Shown piece after piece: positions 52,426 through 63,100 of a DNA stretch of 64,000 bases. The DNA is from an uncultured Bacteroidota bacterium (GTDB lineage Bacteria; Bacteroidota; Bacteroidia; B-17B0; Aurantibacillaceae), in NCBI GenBank assembly GCA_903893815.1, contig CAITNS010000010.1, forward strand, positions 36,738-100,737. Reading direction: 5' to 3'. The notes under the pieces are model-generated. The model did not search any database. It had not been told where the DNA came from and worked only from the letters and a program-made list of their open reading frames with translations. A program made the position numbers and the translations under genes. Position 1 is the stretch's first letter. Every line of letters starts with the position of its first letter.

Positions 52426-55131
52426 TTATTTCGAAATAATTAATTTCTGTACATGTATTTTATTGTTAATTAACAGTTTTACAAAGTAAACACCATTGCT
52501 CATGTTTAGTTCATTTTTAGAGATAGTTTCTGAGTAATCACCAGCAGATTGAGTAATAGGTGATTTTTGATAAATAGATTTTCCTAACACATCAATAATT
52601 TGTATTCCAACTTTCGCATCTGTATTTAGCTGATAGCTGATAGTAGTTTTATCATTACTAGGATTTGGGAAAATTAAGAAATTTGGATTTGCATCTCGCA
52701 TTTCATTTAATCCTACAGTAGATGATGTAATATTAACATCATCAATATAAACGTTGTTACTTACAAAACTAGATTTGTATTGAAACTTAACCAATACGTT
52801 ACTCGTTTGAAAAATTGAAATAATAGGAATAGAATACATCGTCCAAGTAGTTGAACCATCCGTCATAAAAGCACTAGTTGTTGCAGGATTATTCATTAAT
52901 GAAGCGCCTGAATATAAACCTCTTTGTACCCATGAGTTGCCACAATTGGAAGAGAAAAATACTCTTAATTCATCTTGAATATCGGCGCTCACGGTTGTTG
53001 TTGAAGCAGCAGCCACCTTAAAGTTAAGTACGCTATTTGCCGCAGCAGTTAAATTATAGGATGGACTCATCATCACATCTAAATCTTGCGCATAATTACC
53101 AAAGGCATTCATGCGTGCAGCATTAGTTCCAGCAGTACCTGCATTTGCAGCAAAGGCCCACTTATGTCCATTATTATCTAAGTCATAAGATTGCCAGGTA
53201 TAATCTAAAATCGTTTGTGTTTCAAATCCTTCAAAGTATGATCCGCTATAAGTTACGTCCGCTATTGTATTATCTACCCTAATATATTGTGTTTTTGTGA
53301 CAGTATTAGTGCCTGCAGCGTTAGTGGCAGATAAAGTTACAGAATATACTCCAGCAGCAGAGTAACTAACTACTGGATTTGTAGCTGTTGAAGTTGCAGG
53401 TGTTCCTCCTTCAAAAGCCCAAATTCTACTAGTTTCTGCACCATTTAAAATGTTTTTTGTAAAGGTAATAGAGTTGCCTTTGCATATACGAGTTCTGCTT
53501 GCATAAAAATCTGGAGTTGGAGTACAGGTTGTGCTTGGTGCTGCAATACCTGTTGCAATTAGGTTGGTGGCCGACCATAAATTACTTCTATCTGCAATGG
53601 CACTTTCAACAGCTAAACGCATACGGTCTTTTTGCCCAATGGTCCACATGTGGCAGCAATACGAATATTCCATATAATTTTGAATATTTTCGATAATCCC
53701 AGTAGAACCTAAAATAGAAACATCATCAATTGAAAACTCACCTAAATTATCTTCCGCATTAAAAGCATAAACTCTAAAAGTAACTGGTATATCCTTATGA
53801 GTGAAATTAGCTCCAGAAACAGTAATAGTACTTCCTAGTTCTGAATTAGTCACATCATTATTATAGAAAAACACATTACCAGTGTTTACACTTAGGTTTG
53901 AATTGCTTGGAGTAATAGTGGCAGTTAAATTATTTGTAAAACCGTCAGCGCTAGAGCGAATGGCGTAAGTACGCGGCCCAGTTAAAGAACGATTGACTTT
54001 AAACTTCAATCCTGTTAAACTCATGGATGATGAGGCTTTTGGAGCAATGGTAATTTCGTAATATTTCAAAGGATCTAATGCGCCAGTTAAATTACTGTAA
54101 TTTGTTTCTCCATTGGTTGCACCGGTTGGCCAATCAGAAAATGAAAATTCTCCAGCTATTCCAGAATTTGCAGAAACACCATTTGCTTTAAAAGGAGTGA
54201 TTGTTAAACTATCAAATACAGAAGCAGGAATGGTGTTGTCAATATTTCCAGATGATGTAGTAACATTATTAAAATCAAGAATCCCTGTCGAGAAATTATC
54301 AATCATACAATCTGGCGTTAGTAAATTAGGACAAGTAGTATGCCCCTTAGTAATTGGTGTATCAAATACTAAATCATCTCCACAAGCTAACCCTACATTG
54401 ATCGAAATATTAATAGTGGTGTTCCATGGATGCCCTAAATCTAACCAATGTCCAACTTCGTGAGTAAGGGTTCGAGATTTATTAGTATTACTTGTACCAA
54501 TAGAACCCACGTAATCTGCTAACATCATAATACCATCATGCACAATGAGTGGTCCTAATGATGCTGATGGGTAATAGGCGTAACCAGCCCATCCTTGTAG
54601 TAAAGCTTTGGCTGTCCAAACGTTTAAATATTTATCCCTTGGCCATGGATTTACTTTTGCACTATCATCTCCATAGTTTGTTTTACTTGTATAAATTCTA
54701 TCAATACCATTGGTGCAATTTCCTTGAGGATCTAGTTTCGCTAACTCAAACACAATTCTCACATCAGAAGCTAAAGGCTTAAATCTGTTAATAATTAAAC
54801 TAGTGTCACTATTTAATTTTCTCATGTCGCGATTCAAAATATTTATTCCGTCTATAATTTGAGCATCGGAAATGTTTTCAGAACCATTTTGATGAAGCAC
54901 ATGAAAAACTACAGGAATAGTATATACCGTGGTGCTTTGTAAACCTTTTTGAGCATTGATTTTGGAATTGTAAATCTGTTCATTATCAATAAACGATTGT
55001 AATAACTCTGGATGAGCCGTATACAATTGTCTGATTGCTTCATCAGTACCGCAATGTTTTAACTCCTGAGCTTGATGACTTGCATAAAATAAAACAATAA
55101 ATAAAGAAATAAAGTATAATTTAAATTTCAT
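52426..55131 (-). CDS. M43-family metalloprotease with large insertion, PKD domain and T9SS tail
   Basis: The start is placed at the ATG at 55131, beginning the signal peptide (MKFKLYFISLFIVLF...); the frame is open 7 codons further upstream. The 901-residue product has a pappalysin-type catalytic domain with 'TLTHEVGHWLDLGHPW' (His224, Glu225, His228, His234) and Met-turn 'NYMEYSYCCHMW' (Met487). About 250 residues separate them, where relatives have well under 100, because a beta-rich domain of roughly 195 residues (about 282-476) is inserted. A PKD domain (about 530-625), a jelly-roll segment and a type A sorting tail follow ('FLIFPNPSNDKTTISY' ... 'HVQKLIISK'). It is probably a secreted or surface protease. 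Confidence 0.88.
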   Translation of the reverse strand: MKFKLYFISLFIVLFYASHQAQELKHCGTDEAIRQLYTAHPELLQSFIDNEQIYNSKINAQKGLQSTTVYTIPVVFHVLHQNGSENISDAQIIDGINILNRDMRKLNSDTSLIINRFKPLASDVRIVFELAKLDPQGNCTNGIDRIYTSKTNYGDDSAKVNPWPRDKYLNVWTAKALLQGWAGYAYYPSASLGPLIVHDGIMMLADYVGSIGTSNTNKSRTLTHEVGHWLDLGHPWNTTINISINVGLACGDDLVFDTPITKGHTTCPNLLTPDCMIDNFSTGILDFNNVTTSSGNIDNTIPASVFDSLTITPFKANGVSANSGIAGEFSFSDWPTGATNGETNYSNLTGALDPLKYYEITIAPKASSSMSLTGLKFKVNRSLTGPRTYAIRSSADGFTNNLTATITPSNSNLSVNTGNVFFYNNDVTNSELGSTITVSGANFTHKDIPVTFRVYAFNAEDNLGEFSIDDVSILGSTGIIENIQNYMEYSYCCHMWTIGQKDRMRLAVESAIADRSNLWSATNLIATGIAAPSTTCTPTPDFYASRTRICKGNSITFTKNILNGAETSRIWAFEGGTPATSTATNPVVSYSAAGVYSVTLSATNAAGTNTVTKTQYIRVDNTIADVTYSGSYFEGFETQTILDYTWQSYDLDNNGHKWAFAANAGTAGTNAARMNAFGNYAQDLDVMMSPSYNLTAAANSVLNFKVAAASTTTVSADIQDELRVFFSSNCGNSWVQRGLYSGASLMNNPATTSAFMTDGSTTWTMYSIPIISIFQTSNVLVKFQYKSSFVSNNVYIDDVNITSSTVGLNEMRDANPNFLIFPNPSNDKTTISYQLNTDAKVGIQIIDVLGKSIYQKSPITQSAGDYSETISKNELNMSNGVYFVKLLINNKIHVQKLIISK

Positions 55132-55149
55132 CTTAAATAGTTTAACTAC

Positions 55150-55157
55150 CAAAGATA
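55150..55157 (-). promoter_or_regulatory. Candidate -7 box for the M43 protease (TATCTTTG)
   Basis: The minus-strand TATCTTTG fits TAnnTTTG, 18 bases before the ATG at 55131. This supports choosing that start over the one at 55152. Confidence 0.35.
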
Positions 55158-55219
55158 AAAATTAAATAGATAGTATAGATTCCAAATATCATTTTGGTTC
55201 AAATACTAGTACATTTTAG

Positions 55220-56890
55220 TTATGATAAGCCGCTAATCACGCCATTATCATCAATGCTCATGCCTTCGGAAGCAGGAATAGATGGCAAGCCGGGCATGCG
55301 CATCATGGAACCTAAAATAGGAATGATAAAACCAGCGCCGGCAGCAATTTCAAATTCACGAACCGTAACGGTAAAATTTATAGGTCTGCCAATACGTTTT
55401 TCGTTATCCGAAAATGATTTTTGTGTTTTTGCCATACAAATCGGCAAATGTGATAAACCTAAACTCTCAATTCGTTTTAAATCTTGTTCTGCTTTTGTTG
55501 CATACTCAATAGTATCAGCACCATAAATTTCTTTGGCAATGGTTTCTATTTTTTGTTTGACGCTAGCCTTCCAATCATAAAGTGGTTTGAAATTAGACGT
55601 TGTACTTTTTTCAATTTCTTCAACAACAGCTTTTGCTAATTCTTGTGTACCATTTCCTCCCAATAGCCAACCTTTACTCACCACTGCTTTCACGTTTAAT
55701 TGATGACATAATTCAATTAAGGTATTAATCTCTTCATCCGTATCTTTCACAAAATGATTAATGGCTATAACGGGAGTGATGCCAAATTTTTGTATGTTTT
55801 CGATATGCTTTTCTAAATTACAAAATCCTTTTTTTACTTTTTCAACAGAAGGTGTGTTAAGTTCATTAGCCAACGCTCCTCCATGATGTTTTAAGGCGCG
55901 GATCGTTGCAACCAAAACAACCATACTCGGTTTTAATTTGCCGTAACCACATTTTATATTTAAAAATTTCTCCGCTCCTAAGTCTGCACCAAATCCAGCT
56001 TCGGTTACCACGTAATCGCCAAGCGATAATCCCATTTTAGTTGCTAAAATCGAGTTGGTTCCTTGTGCAATATTGGCAAATGGTCCGCCATGTATAATTG
56101 CTGGATTTCCTTCAAGCGTTTGAACTAAGTTTGGCTGAATGGCATCTTTTAATAAAATGGTCATGGCATTTTCTGCCTTTAAATCTTTAGCATAAATTGG
56201 TTCGTTGTTATACGTAAAACCAACAAAAATATTTCCAAGTTTTTCTTTTAAATTAGATAAGCTATTGGATAAACATAAAATTGCCATAATCTCTGAAGCC
56301 GCAGTGATATTAAATCCATCTTGCCTCATTACGCCGTTTGCTTTTCCGCCAATGCCTATGATTATGTTTCGCAAGCTTCTATCATTCATATCAATCACAC
56401 GCTTCCAAACAATGGTTCTAGGATCTAATTTAATAGGATGCTCCTGATTTTGAATGACATTATCGATAATTGCCGCTAAAAAATTATTGGCTTTTTCAAT
56501 GGCTGAAAAATCGCCGGTGAAATGAAGGTTGATATCTTCCATTGGTATCACTTGTGAATAGCCTCCACCAGCAGCTCCACCTTTAATTCCAAACACTGGT
56601 CCTAAGGATGGTTCTCTTAAAACCACAATACTCTTTTTTCCAATTTTATTTAATCCTTCGTTTAAGCCGATAGATACAGTTGTTTTACCTTCGCCGGCCG
56701 GAGTAGGTGTTAATGCCGTTACTAAAATTAGTTTTGAAGATTTAATCTTTTCCTCATCAATTAAATGAAGAGGTAATTTAGCTTTGTATTTTCCGTATAA
56801 CTCTAAATCTTCCTCACTTACATTTATTTTTTCTGCAATTTTTTTTATATGAAATGGAGTAACAGATTGAGCAATTTCTATATCAGTCAT
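55220..56890 (-). CDS. fhs: Formate--tetrahydrofolate ligase
   Basis: The 556-residue cytoplasmic enzyme makes 10-formyl-THF from formate, THF and ATP, feeding one-carbon metabolism. Motifs are 'LVTALTPTPAGEGKTTVSIG' (P-loop), 'REPSLGPVFGIKGGAAGGGY', 'INLHFTGDFSAI', 'ASEIMAILCLS', 'TEAGFGADLGAEKF', and the C-terminal 'GAGFIIPILGSMMRMPGLP'. Length is typical. It is transcribed away from the condensin-like operon across a 297-base spacer and appears monocistronic. Confidence 0.97.
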   Translation of the reverse strand: MTDIEIAQSVTPFHIKKIAEKINVSEEDLELYGKYKAKLPLHLIDEEKIKSSKLILVTALTPTPAGEGKTTVSIGLNEGLNKIGKKSIVVLREPSLGPVFGIKGGAAGGGYSQVIPMEDINLHFTGDFSAIEKANNFLAAIIDNVIQNQEHPIKLDPRTIVWKRVIDMNDRSLRNIIIGIGGKANGVMRQDGFNITAASEIMAILCLSNSLSNLKEKLGNIFVGFTYNNEPIYAKDLKAENAMTILLKDAIQPNLVQTLEGNPAIIHGGPFANIAQGTNSILATKMGLSLGDYVVTEAGFGADLGAEKFLNIKCGYGKLKPSMVVLVATIRALKHHGGALANELNTPSVEKVKKGFCNLEKHIENIQKFGITPVIAINHFVKDTDEEINTLIELCHQLNVKAVVSKGWLLGGNGTQELAKAVVEEIEKSTTSNFKPLYDWKASVKQKIETIAKEIYGADTIEYATKAEQDLKRIESLGLSHLPICMAKTQKSFSDNEKRIGRPINFTVTVREFEIAAGAGFIIPILGSMMRMPGLPSIPASEGMSIDDNGVISGLS

Positions 56891-57187
56891 AAGGTTTTTT
56901 TTGGTAAAACTACCATCTATTTTTTAACTAAAACGAAGATTTTCTCATTATTAATTGTAATAATTCGCAGGTCCTGACTAAATTTTTCATTAATTCATTT
57001 GAAAGCGTTTTTAAAGGATGTTCCCTGTTCCATTATCAACGACCTATTAACATTAAAAAAGCTATTTATCAAGCACTTACGAATTCTCATTAACATCTTT
57101 CGTTAATTACCCTGTTTTTTGTTAATAACCCAAGTTTAATTGGCACTAAAGGCTTCGTATTTTTAAGAGTTAAACAGAACTATATTA
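56891..57187. other. 297-bp spacer before the condensin-like operon
   Basis: This AT-rich divergent region between fhs and mksF has no tRNA, no open frame and no clear TAnnTTTG box. It contains several GTTAAT-type repeats (57085-57150), for example in 'CATTAACATC' and 'CGTTAATTAC', whose meaning is unclear. It must hold promoters for both flanking genes. Confidence 0.4.
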
Positions 57188-58432
57188 ATGAGTTTACAGG
57201 TTAATGTAAAAGATTTGCTATCAAATCTATACCACAATCGCGGTGTAGTGGAATTGCTATTTGGTCAGCGAGACCATATAACAGTAAACGAATTATTGGG
57301 ACGTGATGATATCACGGAAGAGCAATACCGTAAGCTGGTATCCCTAGATATATTGTATGAATATGAAAACGTGGTAAGCTTAAACGATGCCGTTGTTGCC
57401 ATGTTTGAAGATTTTATGGAAATTGGAGAAGTAACTCCGGGATTCATTAACGATTATATAAATGAGTTAAAGCGCCATATCAAATTCTATCAAGATGCAC
57501 GCGAAATGCGATTCTTGCGTAGTATTAAAAAATACTTAAAGAGAATAAATACTACTTTAACACGAGAAATCATCAAGCTTCAAAAAAATGTAGATGACAC
57601 TTACAAAAATGAAAGTAACTACCGCATTAAATTACAAAAGTTAGAAGATTACCGTGAGAAACGTGATACCATTATTGATTTCATCCGACAAACAACTGCC
57701 ATTGTTGATGATACAAGAAGTTTGTTTAACATCACGAATGATACGGAGTTATTTGGCATCGTATCATCACTAAAATCTAGTTTAATTGAAAATCTGGATT
57801 TCTTGATTGAGATTCAAACAGACATTACCGATTTCATTAATAAAATTCAATACCAATTAGACGTTTATAAAAAAGCACAACGTTTGAAAGAAGTAAAAGA
57901 TCATGGAACATTGCACTTCAAAACGAATTTCCGTGAAGTTGTTTCAAATATCAATACCCTAAAACATAACGGTCACAAAACACCTAAAACAAAAATTCCT
58001 ATCGACTTTTTATACAGCGATGATGGACATGTGCTATGCAAGCGTATTGCAGAGAAGTATAAGATTACTCGCTTAATGGTTCGTGGACTTGCCGATAAAA
58101 TGGCAGGTAACTTTAAAGATCAAGGATTAGTACAACAAATAAAATTAGATACTGAAAAGTTAGTTGAGCGGTTTTTAGCACAGACAAAATTAAATTTATT
58201 TGAGTATTTAATTGATTACAAATTCCCTAAAGCTATTGGTAATGTATCGTTTGAAGAGCGCTTATCATTGTTTGTAGAAATAGCCATGGAGTATCAAAAT
58301 AATTTAGATTTCAAATACCGTTTACAGTACCACGATTATATTGAAGACAAAACAGAAATTAAAAAACGATTAGGCTATACTTTGATTTTACCTTTAAAAG
58401 AAAATCCTAAAAAAGAAAAAGTAACTAAATAG
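57188..58432 (+). CDS. mksF: MksF-like kleisin subunit of a condensin-like complex
   Basis: The 414-residue cytoplasmic protein is mostly helical. An N-terminal winged-helix-like part ('LFGQRDHITVNELLGRDDIT'), a central coiled coil (about 100-240, 'LQKLEDYREKRDTIIDFIRQ') and a C-terminal region ending 'RLGYTLILPLKENPKKEK' resemble MksF/JetA kleisins. The call leans on gene order: 12 bases later comes an MksE-like gene, and then the SMC-like ATPase. In Mks/Wadjet systems the kleisin bridges the ATPase heads. First gene of the operon. Confidence 0.72.
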   Translation: MSLQVNVKDLLSNLYHNRGVVELLFGQRDHITVNELLGRDDITEEQYRKLVSLDILYEYENVVSLNDAVVAMFEDFMEIGEVTPGFINDYINELKRHIKFYQDAREMRFLRSIKKYLKRINTTLTREIIKLQKNVDDTYKNESNYRIKLQKLEDYREKRDTIIDFIRQTTAIVDDTRSLFNITNDTELFGIVSSLKSSLIENLDFLIEIQTDITDFINKIQYQLDVYKKAQRLKEVKDHGTLHFKTNFREVVSNINTLKHNGHKTPKTKIPIDFLYSDDGHVLCKRIAEKYKITRLMVRGLADKMAGNFKDQGLVQQIKLDTEKLVERFLAQTKLNLFEYLIDYKFPKAIGNVSFEERLSLFVEIAMEYQNNLDFKYRLQYHDYIEDKTEIKKRLGYTLILPLKENPKKEKVTK

Positions 58433-58444
58433 AAATTATATACA

Positions 58445-59053
58445 ATGGAAGAAACAACCAGTTTTAATTTACCTAAACAAACACATGATATTTTCTCGGT
58501 AATGGCTCGTGGTGCTTTTATTTCCAGTAACGGAAGTAGAGATGGAATGAATCGTTTGTATGATGTGATTAATAATCCTGAAAACTTTGATAGACTTCAG
58601 GCATACTTTAATGTGATTAGATACAATATTGAAAGAGGAAATAACTTTTTCTATTTCGCGAAACTAAGCGAACCAAATTCTGAATTAGAAAAAAAGCTAG
58701 AACGTTTTGAGCGTTATATTGATATCATCGATTTGTTTGCTAGTATGGATAACAAAATTGGTATTGGTAGTCGTTTCCGTCCGAGTGAAATTGCAGAAGA
58801 GTGTAATGCCAATGTGCGTTTAAAACAAAAATTACAAAAAATACCTTTGTACCGTTCAGAAACATTACACAATAAAGTACGCGAAATTTGTGATTTAATG
58901 AGTCGTGATTCTTTCTTGGAATTAGAAGATGAAAAATCAGAATCGTATAAAGTGTTAGATTCTTATAATTATTTATTGGATGTAATTAATTCAGTAGCTA
59001 TTTATGAAGAAAGCAGTTCAAGTGATGATACTCAGGGAATAATTTATAACTAA
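58445..59053 (+). CDS. mksE: MksE-like condensin accessory subunit
   Basis: The 202-residue protein matches the MksE pattern in Bacteroidota: 'DIFSVMARGAFISSNGSRDGMNRLYDVI', 'YFNVIRYNIERGNNFFYFAKL', 'ERYIDIIDLF', 'GIGSRFRPSEIAE', and 'SYKVLDSYNYLLDVINSVAI'. Tandem winged-helix folds are expected, binding the kleisin as KITE subunits do. It is 12 bases after mksF and 11 before the DUF6624-like gene. Confidence 0.82.
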   Translation: MEETTSFNLPKQTHDIFSVMARGAFISSNGSRDGMNRLYDVINNPENFDRLQAYFNVIRYNIERGNNFFYFAKLSEPNSELEKKLERFERYIDIIDLFASMDNKIGIGSRFRPSEIAEECNANVRLKQKLQKIPLYRSETLHNKVREICDLMSRDSFLELEDEKSESYKVLDSYNYLLDVINSVAIYEESSSSDDTQGIIYN

Positions 59054-59064
59054 ATATATATATC

Positions 59065-60060
59065 ATGAAGCCATCAATTTTATTATTAATGATTGCATTT
59101 AGTTTTGGAGCTTTTGCTCAAGCTAAATATTCAACTGTATCTGAAAATTTCATGGCATACCATGAAAAAATTGCTTCAGCTGAGCGCATGTATAAAAATG
59201 ATTCTTTATTACAAGCTTATGCTAAGTTTGATATATCCATTGCTGAATATAAAGGTGCTGTAAATCCTGGACATTATTTTAGAGCTGCATTATGTGCTAT
59301 TAAAATTAAAGAAGAATTTAAAGCTTTGCACTTTTTAGAAAAAGCAATTACTAATGGTTTCGAAATTGATAGTGCAAAAAAAGAGGCGGTTGTTTTTTAT
59401 AATCAAAATACTAAAAAAGAGTATCAAGATAATATTACCAAATGGGAAGAAGCAAGAGATAACAATAGAAATTTTGACTGGACAAATGAATTGTATGCCA
59501 TTAAAGATGCAAACAAAAAATATGAAGCAGCAAAATTTACTGGAGCAGTTGAATATTGTACTTCTTGTATGAAAAATAAAGCTTGTAGTAAAACTTCACA
59601 AGACTATGTTTCGAAATATAGAATAGTAAAAGAAAAAATGAAAGCTGATTCAATAACAGCGGCAACACTATTGCAAAAAATTCAACAATATGGTTTTCCT
59701 TCCATGAAAGTTTTAAGTAAAGAAGCATGCTCCATTGCACATAATATTTTATTGAATTATGATGTGGATAGAAAAAATGAGCGTTTAGATGGCATGCTTT
59801 CAAGAGCAATGATAGAGGGACATATTTCTCCTGAGTTTTATGCATCGGTGATTGACAGAAGAAATTTAATGAGTGGCGAAATGCCTGAGTTTTATGAGCC
59901 TTTAACAGGCTATGAAAAAACAATAGCAAAAGACATTGCGGTCATCAATAAAAAACGAAGAACAATAGGATTATACCCTATTAAAATTGTAAGCACAGCA
60001 GGCACAAAACCAAAAGACCCTAATGCTACTAAAAAAGCATCAGGATTATATGATTATTAA
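59065..60060 (+). CDS. Exported DUF6624-like protein inside the condensin operon
   Basis: The 331-residue protein has a signal peptide (1-19, 'FSFGAFAQ'), a helical repeat region suggestive of a TPR-like fold (about 25-130, 'HYFRAALCAIKIKEEFKALH', 'FLEKAITNGFEID'), and a C-terminal DUF6624-like domain ('QQYGFPSMKVLSKEACSIA', 'RLDGMLSRAMIEGHISPEFY', 'SVIDRRNLMSG', 'INKKRRTIGLYPI'). Export to the periplasm is unexpected next to cytoplasmic condensin subunits. It is 11 bases after mksE, on the same strand, and 100 bases before mksB, with a dispersed repeat in that gap. Function unknown. Confidence 0.7.
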   Translation: MKPSILLLMIAFSFGAFAQAKYSTVSENFMAYHEKIASAERMYKNDSLLQAYAKFDISIAEYKGAVNPGHYFRAALCAIKIKEEFKALHFLEKAITNGFEIDSAKKEAVVFYNQNTKKEYQDNITKWEEARDNNRNFDWTNELYAIKDANKKYEAAKFTGAVEYCTSCMKNKACSKTSQDYVSKYRIVKEKMKADSITAATLLQKIQQYGFPSMKVLSKEACSIAHNILLNYDVDRKNERLDGMLSRAMIEGHISPEFYASVIDRRNLMSGEMPEFYEPLTGYEKTIAKDIAVINKKRRTIGLYPIKIVSTAGTKPKDPNATKKASGLYDY

Positions 60061-60072
60061 TAGATAGGAAGA

Positions 60073-60125
60073 CTTCGACTCCGCTCAGTCTGACATTTTT
60101 GTCAGTTCGAACGCAATCGAGAACA
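60073..60125. repeat. Dispersed intergenic repeat, copy C
   Basis: CTTCGACTCCGCTCAG at 60073-60088 is an exact copy of the 16-mer in the other two spacers. It is followed by a small TGAC...GTCA hairpin and a related unit 'GTTCGAACGCAATCGAGAAC'. It sits between the DUF6624-like gene and mksB and could form RNA structure in the operon transcript. Confidence 0.75.
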
Positions 60126-60160
60126 AATAAAATTACTGGAAATAAAGACAGATTAGAGAC

Positions 60161-63100
60161 ATGGAAAATAATTGCAGAATATTAAACAGAATTGTACAAA
60201 TTAATATTGCAAACGTAAAGTACACTGACTTAGAATTAAGTGGTAATACTTGTTTTGTAGGTACTAATAACTTCGGAAAGACATCTTTGCAACGTGCTAT
60301 TTTGTTTTTTTATAGTGCTAATACAAGAGGATTAGGTATTTCGGCTTCACAAAAATCGTTTGAAGAACATTACTTTAAATATGAAAACTCATATTTAATT
60401 TATGAAATTCAAACAGAATGCAAACCGTTTTTTGTAATCATTTATCGTCATAACAAATTGGTGTTCCGTTTTGTAGATGCAGAATATAGTCCAGATTATT
60501 TCTTTAACGAAAACGATGAGGCTATTAAAATTAAAGAAGTAATTGCAGGATTTGATAAACGTGGCATCTTTGTTTCTCAGCAAATTGATACGTTTGAGCG
60601 TTACCGTAATATTTTATACGGAACAGAAACAGATAAATTATTATCTAAGTTCCATATCTTAAAAGGAAACGAAAAATATCAAAACATTCCTAAATCCATC
60701 ACCAATGTATTCTTAAGTTCTAAGAGCAGTATTGATAGCCGTTTCATTAAAGATTTTATTGCTAACTCATTAACTACTGAAAACAGTAGTATTAAATTAG
60801 AACAAGTAGATCGTCAGTTACGTCAGTTCAACGAAAAATACACTGATATTGAAACGTATTTGAAAAAAGAGACTCAGCAGTTGATTGAGTTCATTGATAA
60901 AAAATACGATCAAGTGCACATGTTAAAAGGTGCGCAAATGGAAATGGCTGATAAGTTAGGTAGTAGCTTGCGTTACGCGGAAACTCAAAACGAAGCGGTT
61001 ATTAAAGCTTCTCAAGAAAAACAAGAAGAGTTAGATAGATTAACAGAAGCGAACGAAGAACAAAAAACATTATTAGAAGAAAAACAAAAAGATGTTCGCG
61101 AGGAAATTGGGTACTATGACAGAACGATTCGCGAAGCCAATAAAAAATTAAAAGAGTACAAAGAAAAAAACATTGAGCAAGCAGTAGAGAAGAATGCTGA
61201 GCGCGACAAATTACAAGTTGATTACAATATTGCGCGTCGTGAATATGAATCATTAACGTCAAATGTTCAGAGTATTGAGATGAAATATTCATCTTTGATT
61301 GAACAATTGCGTAATGATAAAACGGCTTACGTTAATAAAATAAACTCTCGTACGAGTGAAATATTTAATCACTATAACGAATTACAATTATTACAAAAAA
61401 ACGAATTCAATAAAAAGGACTCGGAATTTAAACAAAAGCGTGAAGAAGCAGTAACAGAGCTGAATACAGAAGTAACCGCTAAACAAATTGAATACAACGA
61501 ATTAAAAGCTGAAGAAAAAGTAATTCGTAATACACGTTTTTATGAGACAGAAATTAAAGCTCAAGAAACTGAGTTAGCGGATTTAAGAGCGATTAATTAT
61601 AAAAACAAATCGGAGTTAGCAATTAAAACTAACTTAGTTCAATCAAATCAAAAAGAGTGGGAAAATTTAGAATCAAAATTAAAATTATCTCTATCTAATC
61701 AAATCCAAAAAACTAATAATGAAATTATCCGTGTTAAAACGGAAATTAAAACCATCGAAGAGAAATTAAATGTTCAACACGATGCTTTATATGGTTATTT
61801 AGAAAAGAATGTAAAGGATTGGCATACAACTATTGGTAAAGTTGTTAATGAAGACTTATTATTCCGTTCGGATTTAAGTCCCTCTTTAACGGATGCTAAA
61901 GGATTATCGTTATATGGCATTTCTTTAAAATTAGATGACGTTCCTGTTGTTTCTAAATCTATTGAGCAATATCAATTTGAAAAAAATGAGCGTTTAGCCA
62001 TAATCAGAGATTTGGAAGAGTCAATGACTCAATTTCAAACAGCTAACAACGAAGAGAAAATGTTGGCCGCTGATAAATTTGGAAAGCAATTAGGAGAATT
62101 AAAAGAGGATTTAAAAGTTTTAACTTACTCATTAGAGTTAGCAGAAAAACGTGAGAAGAAATTAATTCTTGAATTAGAAGACTGGAAACAACGTGCGAGT
62201 TCTGAAATTGAAGAATCTTTATCTGGCAATCGTCAAAAAATAAATATTCTAGAAGAAGAGCTGGCGATTTTAAATAAAAAGAAAAATAATTTATTAAATG
62301 ACTTCAATACTCAGTTTGATAAATTAAAAGCCTTTAACGATGAACGTTTAGCAGATTTAAAAGCAAGACAAGAAACTGAAATTTCTGAATTGGAAGTTGA
62401 GAAGAAAAATCAAGTTAAAGAATACGAAGAGAAAGAATCATCTTTAAGCGCTGAAAAAGAAACGAATTTCAAAGCAAAAGGTGTTGATAGTAAAGAGATT
62501 AAAAAGATTGATGCTCGTATTAAAGAATTACAAGAAGCGTTAAAAGAAATTGATCAATACTCTCAAATTGTTAGCGATTACTTAAAAGATAAACGTGAAA
62601 TTTTTGACAAGCTTCCTGATTTAATTCAAAAGAAAGAGGAGTATGTGAAATCAGCGAATGATTTAACAGCAGAAATTGAAGAGATTGCTCGTAAATTCAA
62701 CATCAAGCGAATGGAGTTGAATAAACAAAAACGTGCGTTTGAAGAAGAGTTAATTGATTTTAATAACGGTATTAATTATTTTACGAAGAACTTCCGTGAA
62801 ACACCTGTATTCAATAAATATGCAGACATCATTGAGCGCGCAGAACCTAAGAAAACAAATTATAGTGTAATGGATTTGTGTACACAACTCCTTAAAAATG
62901 ACTCACATTTTAATGAAGAGTACACGGCTTTCCAACGTTATGTAAATGAGTTTGCAGGTAAATTCAGATTAGAGAATCATTTTAACTTTATTATTCGTAA
63001 TGATGCCACGCAAGGTGAATACGAGCGTTTTGCTCAAAACTTACGTTCATTTATCAATGAGGCAAAAATCGAATTATCAATTGCAGAAACCGCCACTCAA

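Noticed and set aside
59537..59929. 130-residue minus-strand frame opposite the DUF6624-like gene
   Set aside because: It has low-complexity Phe/Leu/His composition, is antisense to a signal-peptide protein with clear domains, and shows no promoter or family match.
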